DNA of 64,000 bases. It comes from Undaria pinnatifida (lineage: Eukaryota > Sar > Phaeophyceae > Laminariales > Alariaceae). Shown here in pieces: positions 23,728 to 36,907 of this stretch. The notes under the pieces are model-generated. The model did not search any database. It saw nothing but the letters and a program-made list of their open reading frames with translations, and was not told where the DNA came from. Numbering within the stretch: the stretch's first letter is position 1; every line of letters starts with the position of its first letter. The position numbers and the translations under genes are program-made. Where the stretch lies: NCBI GenBank assembly GCA_012845835.1, contig JABAKD010000028.1, positions 11,206,241-11,270,240 on the forward strand, in the 5' to 3' direction.

Positions 23728-26700
23728 TGCCCTGCCTTGTTCCGTTCCCGTACAAGCAGAGGGGGGCGGAGTCACCCCACGCGCAGTAGGGATACAGCAG
23801 ATTCTAAGAATTTTCTGACCTCCCAACATGAGGAGCTCACTCAACAACATCAACATCACCCGAAACATGACTTCGACGACGTTCGTTCTCGCAACCCGAC
23901 CCACAGTTCTGTGCGCTAGTCCGAAAAACAACCATTGTACTCGCAAACTCATCGTACTAACCCATAGTTCCACACTTGAGGTGGAGCTCAACCGCTCACA
24001 AACCTTTAGTCTGACAACTGGAACTCCTATCACGGGATGACTTGCCGAGGGAAGTAAAAAATAGACGTACGTTGTCATGGTGACACTGTAGTAACCCTCG
24101 ATCGACTGTCACTCGAGCGTCACCCTATTGTCGTAGCGTACGCCGTGCTCCGTACAGATTTCGCAAACATTGGCGACAATTGTGCTAGTCACTCACTCGG
24201 CTGCTGGGCCCACCTCTATGGTTGTCTATTGCCGACTTCTTGGGGCGTACAAAACGTTCGTTGCTACCATACACGCGGCGGGTCTTCCTTTCCATGCGAA
24301 AATTTCGTTTGTGAACAGCACCGTTTTTGGTTATGCTGCACGCTTCCTTAACCCTTTCGAGGCCCGTTAATATCGACCAAAAACAAGACATTTGCTATAC
24401 TATCAACCAACTGTCTAGGAAGGGCCTGCAGCAGTACGTATAATACTACTAATAGTATCAGAATGCGGTGCGTGCGTCGTATAGCTCTTGTCGTTGCGCC
24501 CTGAACACAGTAGTGGAGACACTAGTGAACACAACCTCTGGCCGGCAGAAAGGGCTGCTTCGTGAGTGGCCGATTCTGGAATCGTCAATTTTATTTCACT
24601 ATTCTTCCATTTTTTCCCTCTGAAGCCCGAAAGGGGTTGATACCTCTTGTCGCGCTGCGCTCTTTATGAGTACACCTGCTCTGCCTCTCATTGCCTGACC
24701 GCACCTTCGAGTGGCAGCCAGGAAAGGTTCGATCCCAGGGAACGCTCTCAAGAACGAGCGGACGAGCCCTTGCGCCTGTCCCACCGATGTGATGAGGTCG
24801 CGGTAGCACGAAAATTGTAAGAAAAGCAGAAAGGGCAGCGAGTCATACCACGGTAGGGGCTGCAGTTGTTAGACTAAAGGTTTGTGAGCCTTTGAGCTCC
24901 ACCTCACGTGTATAACTATCGGTTAGTACGATAATTTTACGAGGGAAGTGGTCGTGGTACGAGCAATATATAGGTCGGTTCGCGCGTACGAATCTTTTTT
25001 GAGCCATGTTTGGTGCATACAATGGTTGACGCGTGCTACGATAGAGGTATTCCTTTTTATGGCTGAAATTGTTTCTGAATGACTTAAGACACTCCTTAAC
25101 CCAAAATCGTCGGAAATTGACCATTTTTTTTTCGCGTGATGCTCGTTGTATACCGAGGCCATGTGGTTTTTCATCCGGTAGCAGCTTTACTTTTCTCCAA
25201 ATCAGTTTTTCGGGAGGAAGGTCTTAAGCTCCTGAATCGAGGAACCTCCGAAAAAATGCGGTGCACCTAATTACCCGTAGCACGCGTCATATATAGCTCA
25301 CCATGTCAGGAGCTCAGAAATTCTTAGAATCTGCTGCACCCCCCAATTTTGAGACGACTCTAGGGTGACGAGGAATATTGCATACGACCAACGGCGGCTG
25401 GGGAGAGGGTGGGGGGGAATAGTGACATGCGATCACGTACATAGCGCGGGTGAGGTATTTTTACCCGACGAATTGCTCCCTGCAACGAGGTGCCGCGTTG
25501 ATTACAGGCGAATGGACGCGTGGGGTAGTGGCTCTGGGTGAGAGTCTGCGGCTGCCAGCAAGCAGAGAGGCCGCATTGATCCCAAACCATCTCCGGATTA
25601 AAGCGGCGACGGAATGTCACAGTGGTATACATTATCCCAGTTGCGCTGAAACATCCGCCTACATTTTCCCACAAGGTGAAGCGTACGTAAAGCAAGCCGT
25701 AGGGATGACTGTTCCTCACGCTAAGAGCGAAGCGTACGTAGAGAGAGCCGTATAGGGATGCCCGTTCCTCGAGCTAAGAAGGGCGTTTTTGAGGCAGAGG
25801 TGTGTCGTAGATTAAGCCGCAGGGACATCCGAATATGGCGTCGAGACGGGTGTTCATGTTTGTTGCTTACGCTTGCGAAAATAAGCACGTCCCTGTTGCT
25901 GTAGCTGAGAAACAGGTGCAGTTGCTGCCAAATATGCCAGACGCCGGTAGTTTCGACCTGTGACTGATAGCGGTCTAGACTTTGTTTGATATGTTTAGTG
26001 TGGGAGTTCCGAAAGGAGTGATCGACGACGCCCAAGATTTCCGGCTTCTGGTGTATTTGGTCGTTGCTGTTGGTGCCCTTCGCCCTTGCGACGGTGTCGA
26101 CGACTGACAAGCAACACGATACGAAGACCAAACACGCGCACCTGGCTCTCGGTTACCTCCAGCTTGCGCGCCACTTGGGGAGTACCCATACCTGCAGCAT
26201 CCGAGTGGAGCAGACGTCGCGAGACAGACGGGGTGGAACGAGATGCCGTAGGCCTTTACGAAAAGGGGAAAGGCAGGGACGAGGAATCCTCCGCGGAATG
26301 GGGGGGTAAAACTTTAAGTTTCCGAATGCGAATGAAGAAACGCTGATTTCCCCCGCCATGACATCACACCTACCTAACATCAGCCGACGACCAGAAGCCA
26401 ATCAACAGATATAACATTCTCAGTGGATCGATCCCCCGCGATAAAAAAAAAGCAACTAGATGCCGAAGAACGGCAGTCAATTCCCCGGGGTATGTACTCC
26501 AAGGTTAACAGGTAGGGCTGCGAGCTGGCTAGACTTCCCCGGCTACCACTCTTTGCGGAAATATAAAGACCCTTAAATTTTTCACATTTATGCTCAAATG
26601 GTGCATGCTCTTTCCGGATATAGTGGTAGCTATTAGTAGGGCGTTGGAGTGAATGGCAACTAAGTGGCATTTTAATAGTGCTTATTCAGGAACACCACAC

Positions 26701-29700
26701 GCTAGGTCACACATGCTCCAGTCAGATGTCCGCATACATAATCTGGATTTCTGTACTCGCGGGTATCCGGTAGACACGTAGCACAAAGAAATGCGGCGCA
26801 ACCTGAGAAAATGCGGTGGAACCTAAACCAATATGCTTCAACACGTGCAGAGAATCTGTCCAAGCGTAATATTTTCGACACCAAATACAAGGACGCAGAA
26901 CCCCACAACTTACCGCACGTAACAAAACTAACTGTAAATACCTAGCCACCTATTACTAGTCGGCGAGTTAAAAGGTCAGGCAACTAACTGACAGACCTGT
27001 CAACAGGAGAATACAGGAAAGGGTATCCAAATATCCTGCGTGTTGCCGTGGGCCTTGACACCGGGAGGCGTCGACCGTTGTGGTGGAGTGAGGTGCAGAG
27101 GTGGGCGGGGGGCGGGTGGGAGGGGGGATGGGGTGGGGGGTGGGGGGGCGTTGCCCCTCAAAACCTACAGCTACAACTCGAGCGGGAAGGAGTCGGCTTG
27201 ACTTCGTTGTGCATATTTTCGATCACACGACGGACCACTATTTCCCCCCCCCCCCCGAAAAATCCAGGATCATTACCCGACCCACCGATCGTGTCAGGAG
27301 GTGCTTGAAATATCACGGGTCGGGTCGGGTCGGGTCGGGTCGGGTCAGGAGGTTTTGTGATCTCGCGGGTCGGGACGGGCTACCCTGACTCCACCTGACC
27401 CTTGAAAAGCCAAGAAAAAAAACAACTCGAGCGACCAGGAACTGCCTTGAAATTGCCATTCTCGACCACGCGAGGGGTAACCCAAAGGCACGAGAACAAA
27501 AAAAAGTCAAGCACATGCCAACCACGTTCCGTGCTGCCCCCTGCCGAGAGGTCCCGGGGGGGGGGGGGGAAGGGTGCTTTAGAATTCACGACTTCATCTC
27601 TGCCACGATATGTTTGATATAGGCTAGATTTCTTAGATGGGAAAGCGTGTGTCTGCTCTAACTTCAGTATAGGCCAAGGCTACGGCATCGTAGTATCATA
27701 CCCCCAATTCCGCTGCTGTTGTTTTAACTACTCGCAAGAGTGACTCTGTTCCTCGCTGCCAAAAAAAATGCTTTAGGTCGACTGTTTTGGCGCGGCGTTG
27801 CCTACCATTCCGCTGCGGGTTCACATCGAAAAATTGAAACAGCACGAAAAGCTTGACGCATCCCCAAAGAAACAGAGGGGTCACTCGCGCGAGTGGCCCC
27901 CGCGCCACTGAAAAGAGAGCCCCCAAGCGTGCCCCCTACCGTACCCCCCCCCCCATTATTGTTTTATAGCTTGGGTTGGCGTCGGTTGGCAACAGCACTG
28001 TAAAACATGCCGCTCACTACATGAAAACTAGACTACCAGGGTACCGTTTTTGTTTTGTTTTTTGACGGTCGGTCGCAGCTGCGGTCGAGTTAAATAGATC
28101 ACGTGTTGCGGGGTGGAGAGCGTTTACTCCGCACGAGGGGAAGGATCGTATGATATCGCGTAGGGTGAATATGGTGAGGCACCCAGGAGGCAGTTGCAAT
28201 AGTAATACCCAGTGCTGTCTCTGGAAGCAGCCATACCGGAAATTGAATTAACTCAATGAAGCTGTCATCCATGTGCAAGTCCGCCTCACGAGCGGTCCGC
28301 CTCACGAGCGGTTCTTAGTAGGATGCAGCTCAACCTTCATGCGACTCGCCGAACACCTAACGACGCTTCGCGCTTGGTGCAAGCAATGCCTACCTGGTCG
28401 GTGAAAACCCGACGTGCTCCGTCCCGGCATAGTAGGGATGCGAGGGTCTAATAGCTATGGTCATACGACTACGGCCATGCATGGATATCGAGTACACTTC
28501 CCCCTTACAGCGTAGCTTTGGACATATGGCAGCCGTCGAATTTCTTAGTTCCCCGCTACAGTTAGGTTAAGCTTCTTGTGGGGCTCTTTCTTGTGAGGGG
28601 GCTAAGACTATAAGAGGTAATTTTAAGTGGCAGTTTTACCGTATATGATGCCCAGGCAGACGACTTTCGCCCTAGTCCGCTCGTCGGTGCTGATGTCCCC
28701 TTCTTCCTTCCCAAAAACCTGACGAAAAAGAGACACGCAAAGCACAGCGTGGCTGGTATGGGAACGCCGTGGCTTGTGGCGTACCGCTAGCGGCATTGGA
28801 TTCTTAGTGTTGCTTGGTCTATTGCTTGGCTCACACGGTGCATCTCAAGAGACAGTAAAGTTCCCGTGTTGCTTGGTGTGGGGCGGCGACAGACCTTGGA
28901 GTGCGTGAAAAGGATTACCTATCCTTTAAAAATCGTGTACATGTGTCTTCTGCATGTAATTCAATCACGTACTGTTCCCTAGTGACAAACAAAAAAATAC
29001 AACGTGTGAAGCGACAAAATCAGTTTTCCGTAAAAAGGAAAGGCGCCTATCGTTTGATTAATGTGTACTGCCTCTCACAAATGAAATCCACCCGCGCGTG
29101 GTTCCCCAGTGGGCTATTTTTGTTTCTATATTTTGTATGAAGCGGGACCATTAGTTTTCCGTTTCAGATACACCGTTAGGCGTTTTTTCATTGGGGACTA
29201 CTCTCGTGGTCGGTCGATCAACGGGAATAGCGCAACCAAAACAAGGGTCTGGGAGCCACCGTCTCCAGTGGCGCAAGACGCATGCTACTAATAGCACCAT
29301 AGGGGTTAACCTGATTTTCGAAGACGGGGAAGGAAAGCTTATGACAGGCAGCATGGTGATGGCGGCGGTAGTAATGGTGGTGATCGGTGGTGATGGTGGT
29401 GGGAGTGGTCGGGGTTGATTTCGTTGCGGGGGGCGGGGGGGGGGGGGTTGGACGGGGGTTCTCGCTTGAGGATCTCTAAATTGCATCCAAAGAACGACTC
29501 TGAGAAAAGATATACGGATAAGCCTAACAGCAATCCCATGGCCTAGGTATAAAATCAAGGATATTTCACCAGAACACGGTATTCCAACGGTATAGGTACT
29601 ACTAGTGTAGTCGCTAGGCGAAGAGCCCCGTAAGGAGGGTACCTTACCGCTTTTTCGACAACATGATTGGCATACCTTTTAAATTACATATACCCTAACC

Positions 29701-32700
29701 CTAACCAGATAAAACGCAACCACCAATGTACGGTGAAACCCCCTTCGTCTCGTACACAGTGTGCCTCAACCATTTTCTCGAATATGTGGTAAGCTCTACT
29801 GCCCGTAAGCGAGATGCAATCTGGCGAAAAAGTGCTATATCTTATCATGGCCTGCCTAACCTTTAGTGGCGTAGGTAAACACGAGACACCCTCCGGCCAG
29901 ATGGCATTTAAAAAAAAAAAAAAAGGCGCGCGCGCGGTCTCGCCCGTTCCCCCGCAAAGATGGAAAACCACGTCCGGCGCCATGATTGGAGCGTCTAAAG
30001 GCTTAATTAAACCTTACGCACTCGGATACGTGGGTCGGAAAAAAAAAAACGCCTTTTTGAGATGGGAGAAAAAAATTCGGGGGCGTTCTTAGAGCATACA
30101 ACTAGTGGCGCTCTTCCAAGGGCTTACGTATTGCTGGGAAGGACTCCTCCCGGAAAAGCAGCGGTGGTGTGCTCTCCTGCTTCCCGGGACAACGCATGCC
30201 TCGGTAGGGGTGCACTACTCTAGTTTTTCTAAAGCTCGTCACATGAGAAGCGTTATTACTCCTCCACGGCAAAAACCGATCTTGGACGCCTGCTACGATA
30301 GATGGGAGCACCGTATCACGCTCTGTTTTCCCTAAATCCCGGCACTCCTTAACCCAATATCGCTCAAACGTAATTTTGGCTTTTGAACGTATTATTTTTC
30401 GTGTATATACCTAAGACATCACATTTCTCATCGGGTTTCCGCATTCATTTTTATTTTTTAAAAAAACGGGTTTTCGGGTTAAGAAAGGTATAGAGCTCCT
30501 AAAGCGCAGAGCCTCAGAAAAACATGGTGAACCTCTGGAGAAGCATGGGTCCTTGCGAAGAATGAGCAGTGAGTGTAACACGATGAGCAACCCCAAAAAT
30601 CATACCAGGTACACGCAAAAAAAGGTGAACATCCGACGGTTAAGCCAAGGCGGGTTAACGCCTTTACAACTGGAAACCCGTTTTGGGGACAAAATTACTT
30701 CGAGTTAGTATAGGGAGGGGTTTTGGGGGCTCTTAAAAGGGTTAAGAAGTCCCCCTCCCCGTTATTCATAAAATACCTTTGCCAAAAAGAGGTACTGTAC
30801 CTTAATCGTACGTAGCACGCATCGAACGACCGACCGTGTTATTGGAGCATAACCAGGGAATACCCAAAATGGACGCGTGCTACGTACGATAGAGATACAG
30901 CAGTACCTCTTGTTTGGCTAAAGTGTTTTATAAAATAATACAGCAGTACCTCTTTTTTGGCCAAAGGGTTTTATAAAATGGCGGGGTTCCTTAAACCCAA
31001 CATCGTGGGAATGACACGCTTGTTTAGCACTACCAGGTGGTATTGTTTTGCATACCCGGAACACGGGTTCCTTTCATCGGACTGCACTTTCGGTTTGCTT
31101 AAAATTAATAAGTTTTGGGTGAGGTATAGAAGCTTTAAGTAACCACTCTCAGAAAGCAAAAAAAAAACCAGTGCACCTCTCTCTGCCGCAGAACATGCCA
31201 ATTAAGGCTGTGACTTGTCTGATTATACTAACAGTAAGTAGCTGACTAAGGTAACTGGTTGGCTAGGAACTTCGGAAGGTAAATAGTCGGCTAGGAACTT
31301 ACAGTTAGTTGCGTGCGGTAGCTTCAATAACGCCTTTGCAGCTGGAAACTCGTTTTTTCACGGGGAAATTACTTGATAATAGTATAGGGGAGGGGTTTGG
31401 GGGCTCTGAAGGAGTCAGGGGGCTCGGACGTTTTTCGGATCGGATTCGTGCGTTTGTGGCTCGCAATCGGTTGACATGATAAATTTACGACTTTTTTTTT
31501 TCTTTTAGGAGTATTGCTATTACTAGAGCATAGAAGCAAGCGTTGGTCGAATCGCGCGAATGAATATCTTCGAAATCATGTTTCTTACGAGATTTTGAGC
31601 TCTTCACGTTGGAAGCTCGATAACCTCTGCAGCCCCTCTATCGCGGGATGACTCTTAACAGTAACCCAATTGTCAACCTCCACACTTCTACACCTCTAAT
31701 ACACCGTACCTCTTTGTGGTAGCCTAAGGCCATTTCTTACACAGTCGGATTCCGCCAGTCGAAAACGGCCCTTTTCGACGGACTTTTTTTCGACTGGATT
31801 CTTCGGGTCCTTCTTCTTATCGCCAGTCGAGTCGATTTCGTAGTTTTTGTGCTCTTCTTAGAGGCGGTTGGTGTGAGGGAGTACTGCTGTACGGCAGTCG
31901 AAATAGGTTGGCAGCTCTGTGCTTCGCGCTTTTTTCGCGAGCAACGGCTCGACGAACCCTCGTCCCAGCGAGTTGGTGGCTTTGGGCTTAGCCGAAAGCC
32001 GCCAAAGCTACGTTGGTGGAGTTGCACTCAGCCGAGAGCCGCCAAAGCTACAGCAAGCGCAGCCGTTGTTGGCAGCATGGGATCGATACCGCGCGCTGCT
32101 CCCGTCGTGTGACACACGCTGCTGGCGAGCGGAACTAGGAATGCGCCACGCTGACTTGCTGCGAGAAGCAACAGCAGTGATAGCCAAGCCAGCGTCAGGG
32201 CCTTATATAATACTGTAGTGTGGTACCTGGTATGGGTGTGTGGCCGTGTGGCCGTGTGGGTGTGTGTTTGGCGGTTGGATGAACGATGCGATCGGTTCAA
32301 AAACACGTGTAAATTTTTTCGACCGAGTTTTTCGACAGGAGGATCCAGTCGAAAAGTCGAGTTTTTCGACTGGATCCGTCAGTCGGATCAGTCGAAGAGT
32401 CGAGTTTTTCGACTGGATCCGCCAGTCGGAGTTCTCAGTCGAAAAAAATTGAGTCGAAAAAGCCCTTTTTCGACTGTGTAAGAAAGCCCGATTTGGGATT
32501 CAGTCGAAACAGGCCGTTTTCGACTGACAAATCCGACTGTATAAGAAATGACCTATTTCCCAAAGGTAGTGTCGGTGCCCTGAAATAGAGCCGGTTATTA
32601 TTGGGCTTGAACATACCGGTACTATTGGGAGCACCTCTCTATACAAAAAAGAGCACGCACCTGCGCGGCCAGCCTCCGGTAGACGTCACCCTTGCTGCTA

Positions 32701-35602
32701 CCCTCGACCGACTCGAAGAGGCTCGTCAGCCCCGGGTCTTGGCAAGCGTCCGCGAGAACTCTCATCTTCGCGCGTGAGCAGCACACCGTGCATAGGGCAT
32801 GTGGCAGAACGGGGGACGACACTAAATAATAGGATTGTGTGATGGTGAGCAGCAGGCCGTGCGTCGGGCATGTGGCAGAACGGTGGGAGACACTAAATAA
32901 TAGGATTGTGTGATGGTGGTGAGCAGCAGACCGTGCATCGGGCATGTGGCAGAACGGGGGGGGGGCACTGGATGAATAGGGTTGTGCGGTGGTAGTGGTG
33001 ATTGAACACGCAAACCGGCTCAAAAAAAGTATAATAGAAAGCCCCAACCCCGGGTTAGGCTGGTAGTATAATTATGCTTCTTATTACAACAACATTGTAG
33101 GCTTCAGTGCGGTTCGGAAATGGTTTAAAAAAACGCCCCGAAAATGGCTGATCGTGACAATCGGACGCCGACATTATCCGGTTTAGAATTCATCATACGG
33201 AGGTTGTGGAGGCATGCGTATCGTGACGTATTGAGTCGAGGTCGACGCACCCCAGTATGGAGCATTTAGATCTGAACATGTGGCAGGTACGTGTGCTCCA
33301 AGAGGGAACAGGTTGTAGCTGAAGATTGTTGGGCTCAACTCTACGATCTGCACATGTGGCAACGGTTCGGCTTACTCAAATGATGGGCGACTGGCCCCCA
33401 GCACGTCTGCGAGGCCATCATAACCATCCCCCAATATTTGTGTGTCGCATATTTTTTTCGTCGCCTACGAGGCGTGTTGCGGTGGGGGGAGGGGGGGCAT
33501 GTTTTCCCCATCTCCCAACTTGAGGAGCTCCATACCGATGAAAACCGACGAGCACGAAAAGCTGAAAAGGTGGGTATGCTGAGCCCTATGTGCGATAAAA
33601 ATGAAGGCAAGTACCCGGGGAGGGGGGCGGCGGCGGGGGGATAAGGGGAGACAACTGTGGCCACGGCCTGCCCAGGCGGTCGCTGAGGCTAAAACCCTAC
33701 CTCTTGAGAGTTGAGCTGGAGAGTAAAAAGTGATGATAAAAAAAAACATCACCCCCCAAGACTGTTTTTTTTTGCGTAAAAGTGAAAGTGGTATTACGAC
33801 GACAAATCTCATACGGCCAATAGGTATTAAACGCAAAAAAGTACCAACTTTGCGATACTGGGCAGCTCCTCGCCTGAATAGCTCCCATGAGTGAGGAAAA
33901 CTTTGGCCAAAAAGTGGCTATACCTCTACCGAGTCGTGCCACGCTAGGGGTGCAGAAGGTTAAGAATTTTTTGACCTCCTAACATGAGGAGCTAGCTCAA
34001 TATCAACATCCCCCGAAGCACGACTTCGAAGGCGTTCGTCCGCGCAACCCGACCATCATATCTATGCGCTAGTCCTAAAACAAACATATTCGTAATAATA
34101 TTACCATACTGACCGATGGTTTCCCGATTGAGGAGCCCAACCGGTCAGAAACGTGCGGTCCAAGGTGTGCAACTCCTGCCGTGGAATGACTCTAGATACC
34201 GTACCACACGTCCTGCCGCCAATCTTGGCCGTTGTTTTACCTCTATTTGGCTGTAGTCTGCTGCCATGAGAGTAAACGTCCTAGACGCAGCAAAAGCATC
34301 TCTCACGTTAACCCCAGCCACTCCCGCCAAAGGGTCGCTACCCTTGGGTATCTGCCGTACAGAGAGAGAGGGGAGGGGGGGGAGGGGGCGTGCTCGTTGT
34401 TTGCTGGCATTATCACGGAGGCCCCAAAAAGGTAGGCCCACACTGTTGGATATATGGCACTGCCCACTGAGCTACTGAGTCGCGTGACTCTGTAGCTCAG
34501 TGGGCGGTGCTATATAACCAACAACACATATGTTTTCGAGTGACGCTGCAAGTCAGTGGGCGAAGCCATATAACCAACACAATATATTTTTTCGAGTTGT
34601 TGGCTATAGCACTCCCCACTGAGCTCCTCAGTGGCCGAATAGCCCCGTGGGTAGCTATATAACCAGCACACACCGTGGTAGAAAGCATCAACACAACCTT
34701 CCCATAAGAATTACCCCGAAAGATGAACATGAAAAATCGCTGGAAAGCGTAAAATCAACCACGTTGTACGAAGGAACCACATGCAGAATAAACGTAACTA
34801 TTCTCGTGATACACACGCTTACGCGAGGCTCTGTGAGCTTGCTTATTAGGGGGCGCCGTGATAAGTCATTTGGCCATTGTCCACGCATCCTGATCGAGAC
34901 GGAGCACCGTTCCTACTCCTGAAAGAGACAACTCCAACATCCCAGCGCTCAGTAGGCTTTATCCACATATTGCAGGGGGGGGGGGGATCGCTTATCTTAT
35001 CCTCTTCCTGGTTCACATTTTGTGGCCACCATCTATCGCCGCACAGAGGGGGGAGACCTCTGCCACGAGAACCCAGCAGCGAAAATAGCACCAAGCACGC
35101 GACAGTTTCTGGTTCCTCGATGCATTTTTTTAGTTACATATCGGTGCTGTCAAGAGTGGCAGAAGAAAAATGGGCGAAAAGAGCAAGCAACATAACAGCC
35201 ACATGGGGCGGGGTCCACCGTATTCGACATAGTTGCGGCTGTGAGATGTGCTACGATCTACGTGTGTTACCTGCTGTAAGTTAGGTCGCGAGCAGCTGAG
35301 CCGGCCCGTCCTGACAGAGGTTTGGTGCCAAGCCGCGTGGATCCTGGATGCACCGGCCCCTTGGCTTACCGGAATGGCACTGTCAGCCGCAGCGGCACCC
35401 AGGGCTCTCTCCGCGAGTTTGTCAACGTACCTGTGCAAGCGTGTTTGGTTGGTTTCCCCATGGCAGGTGGATGAAGCAGGGATTATATCAACAAGGTTAG
35501 CCCTAAAAAAGCAGAAGTATTTTTAGCGACACGGAGGGCAACAACAACAGCAACACCAACAACAGCAGCAGCAGCAACAGCGGCGGCAACAGCAGCAGCA
35601 AT

Positions 35603-35633
<31 letters not shown>

Positions 35634-35712
35634 GCAACAACAACAACAACAACCACAACAACAACAACAACAAACAACAACAACAACAACAGCAACACCA
35701 ACAACAACAACG

Positions 35713-35744
<32 letters not shown>

Positions 35745-35753
35745 GACAACAAC

Positions 35754-35812
<59 letters not shown>

Positions 35813-35821
35813 ACAACAACG

Positions 35822-35901
<80 letters not shown>

Positions 35902-36867
35902 AACCACAACAACAACAACCACGACAACAACAAACCCCACAATTGTACCCCGCGAGCAGCAACAGCGAAGCACACTTCGCTCACGTGGTCTTGTACTTGT
36001 TCACTCCGCGGAACTCGAGAATCGGTGCGACCGCAGCATGCTTCCCCAGCAAGCCCGCCAGAACTTCAGCGGAAGTAGACGCGTGCACACTCCCCTCCTA
36101 GCCAAGCCGTAACGGGGAAAACGGTCATGGAATATAAAATGTAGGCTCATGTTGCTTCGCATCAACTATTCATAGGTACGTACGGACCTCAAATTTCATA
36201 CAGTAGGGGTCCCTCTTTAGTGCCGGTTGAGTAGTGCTGGTTGCTTCAGTAGTGTCGGTAAGATCGCTCGGCACAGAGTGAAACAACCTAAAGTGGCGGT
36301 GTACGGTGTAGTGCCGGCTCCGCTACAATGCTGTTTTTTTTAGGGGACTGGCACACACCGTCACTACTGTGAAGGACCACAACGGTGATCCAATCAACGG
36401 ATGGGTCAAGCGCAGAATAAGGGCGGAAAGCCTACACGCAAGCAGCTCCAATATCACATCACATGCTACCAGGTACTTTTACGCACGCCTTCGCTATTCC
36501 TTTTGATCGACCGCGCGTCCTTGCGCGGAAACGTTAACCTAACTGCTCTCCTCTCTCTGTACGAGCGAAGGGGGGGGGGTGTCTAGTTTTGACCTCGCCA
36601 AAAGCATGGGGACCCAAAAGCATGGGGACCTCATCCGAGCCGCCTCGAGCGTCCGCCGACCGCCAACACACATAGAAGTGGACGTCGGTTACAAGCGGCC
36701 TGCCGCGCGAGCTCCTACCGACAGCTACACTATTGCGGGTGAACACGGCTACGGCAAGGGGAGGCGCCGCCACTTTCACGGTAGGGTTTTCACCGCTCGC
36801 ACCAGCGACTCTGCACTTCACGCAGACAAAAATGCACTCCAATGATGTTTCGGCACGTGTGCTACCC

Positions 36868-36907
<40 letters not shown>

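Noticed and set aside
24725-24736. B-box-like GGTTCGATCCC
   Set aside because: Lies inside polymerase exon 17 with no A box or cloverleaf, so not a tRNA gene.
35483-35984. Three minus-strand frames of about 155 codons
   Set aside because: They are translations of the CAA/TTG repeat (runs of C, V or L).
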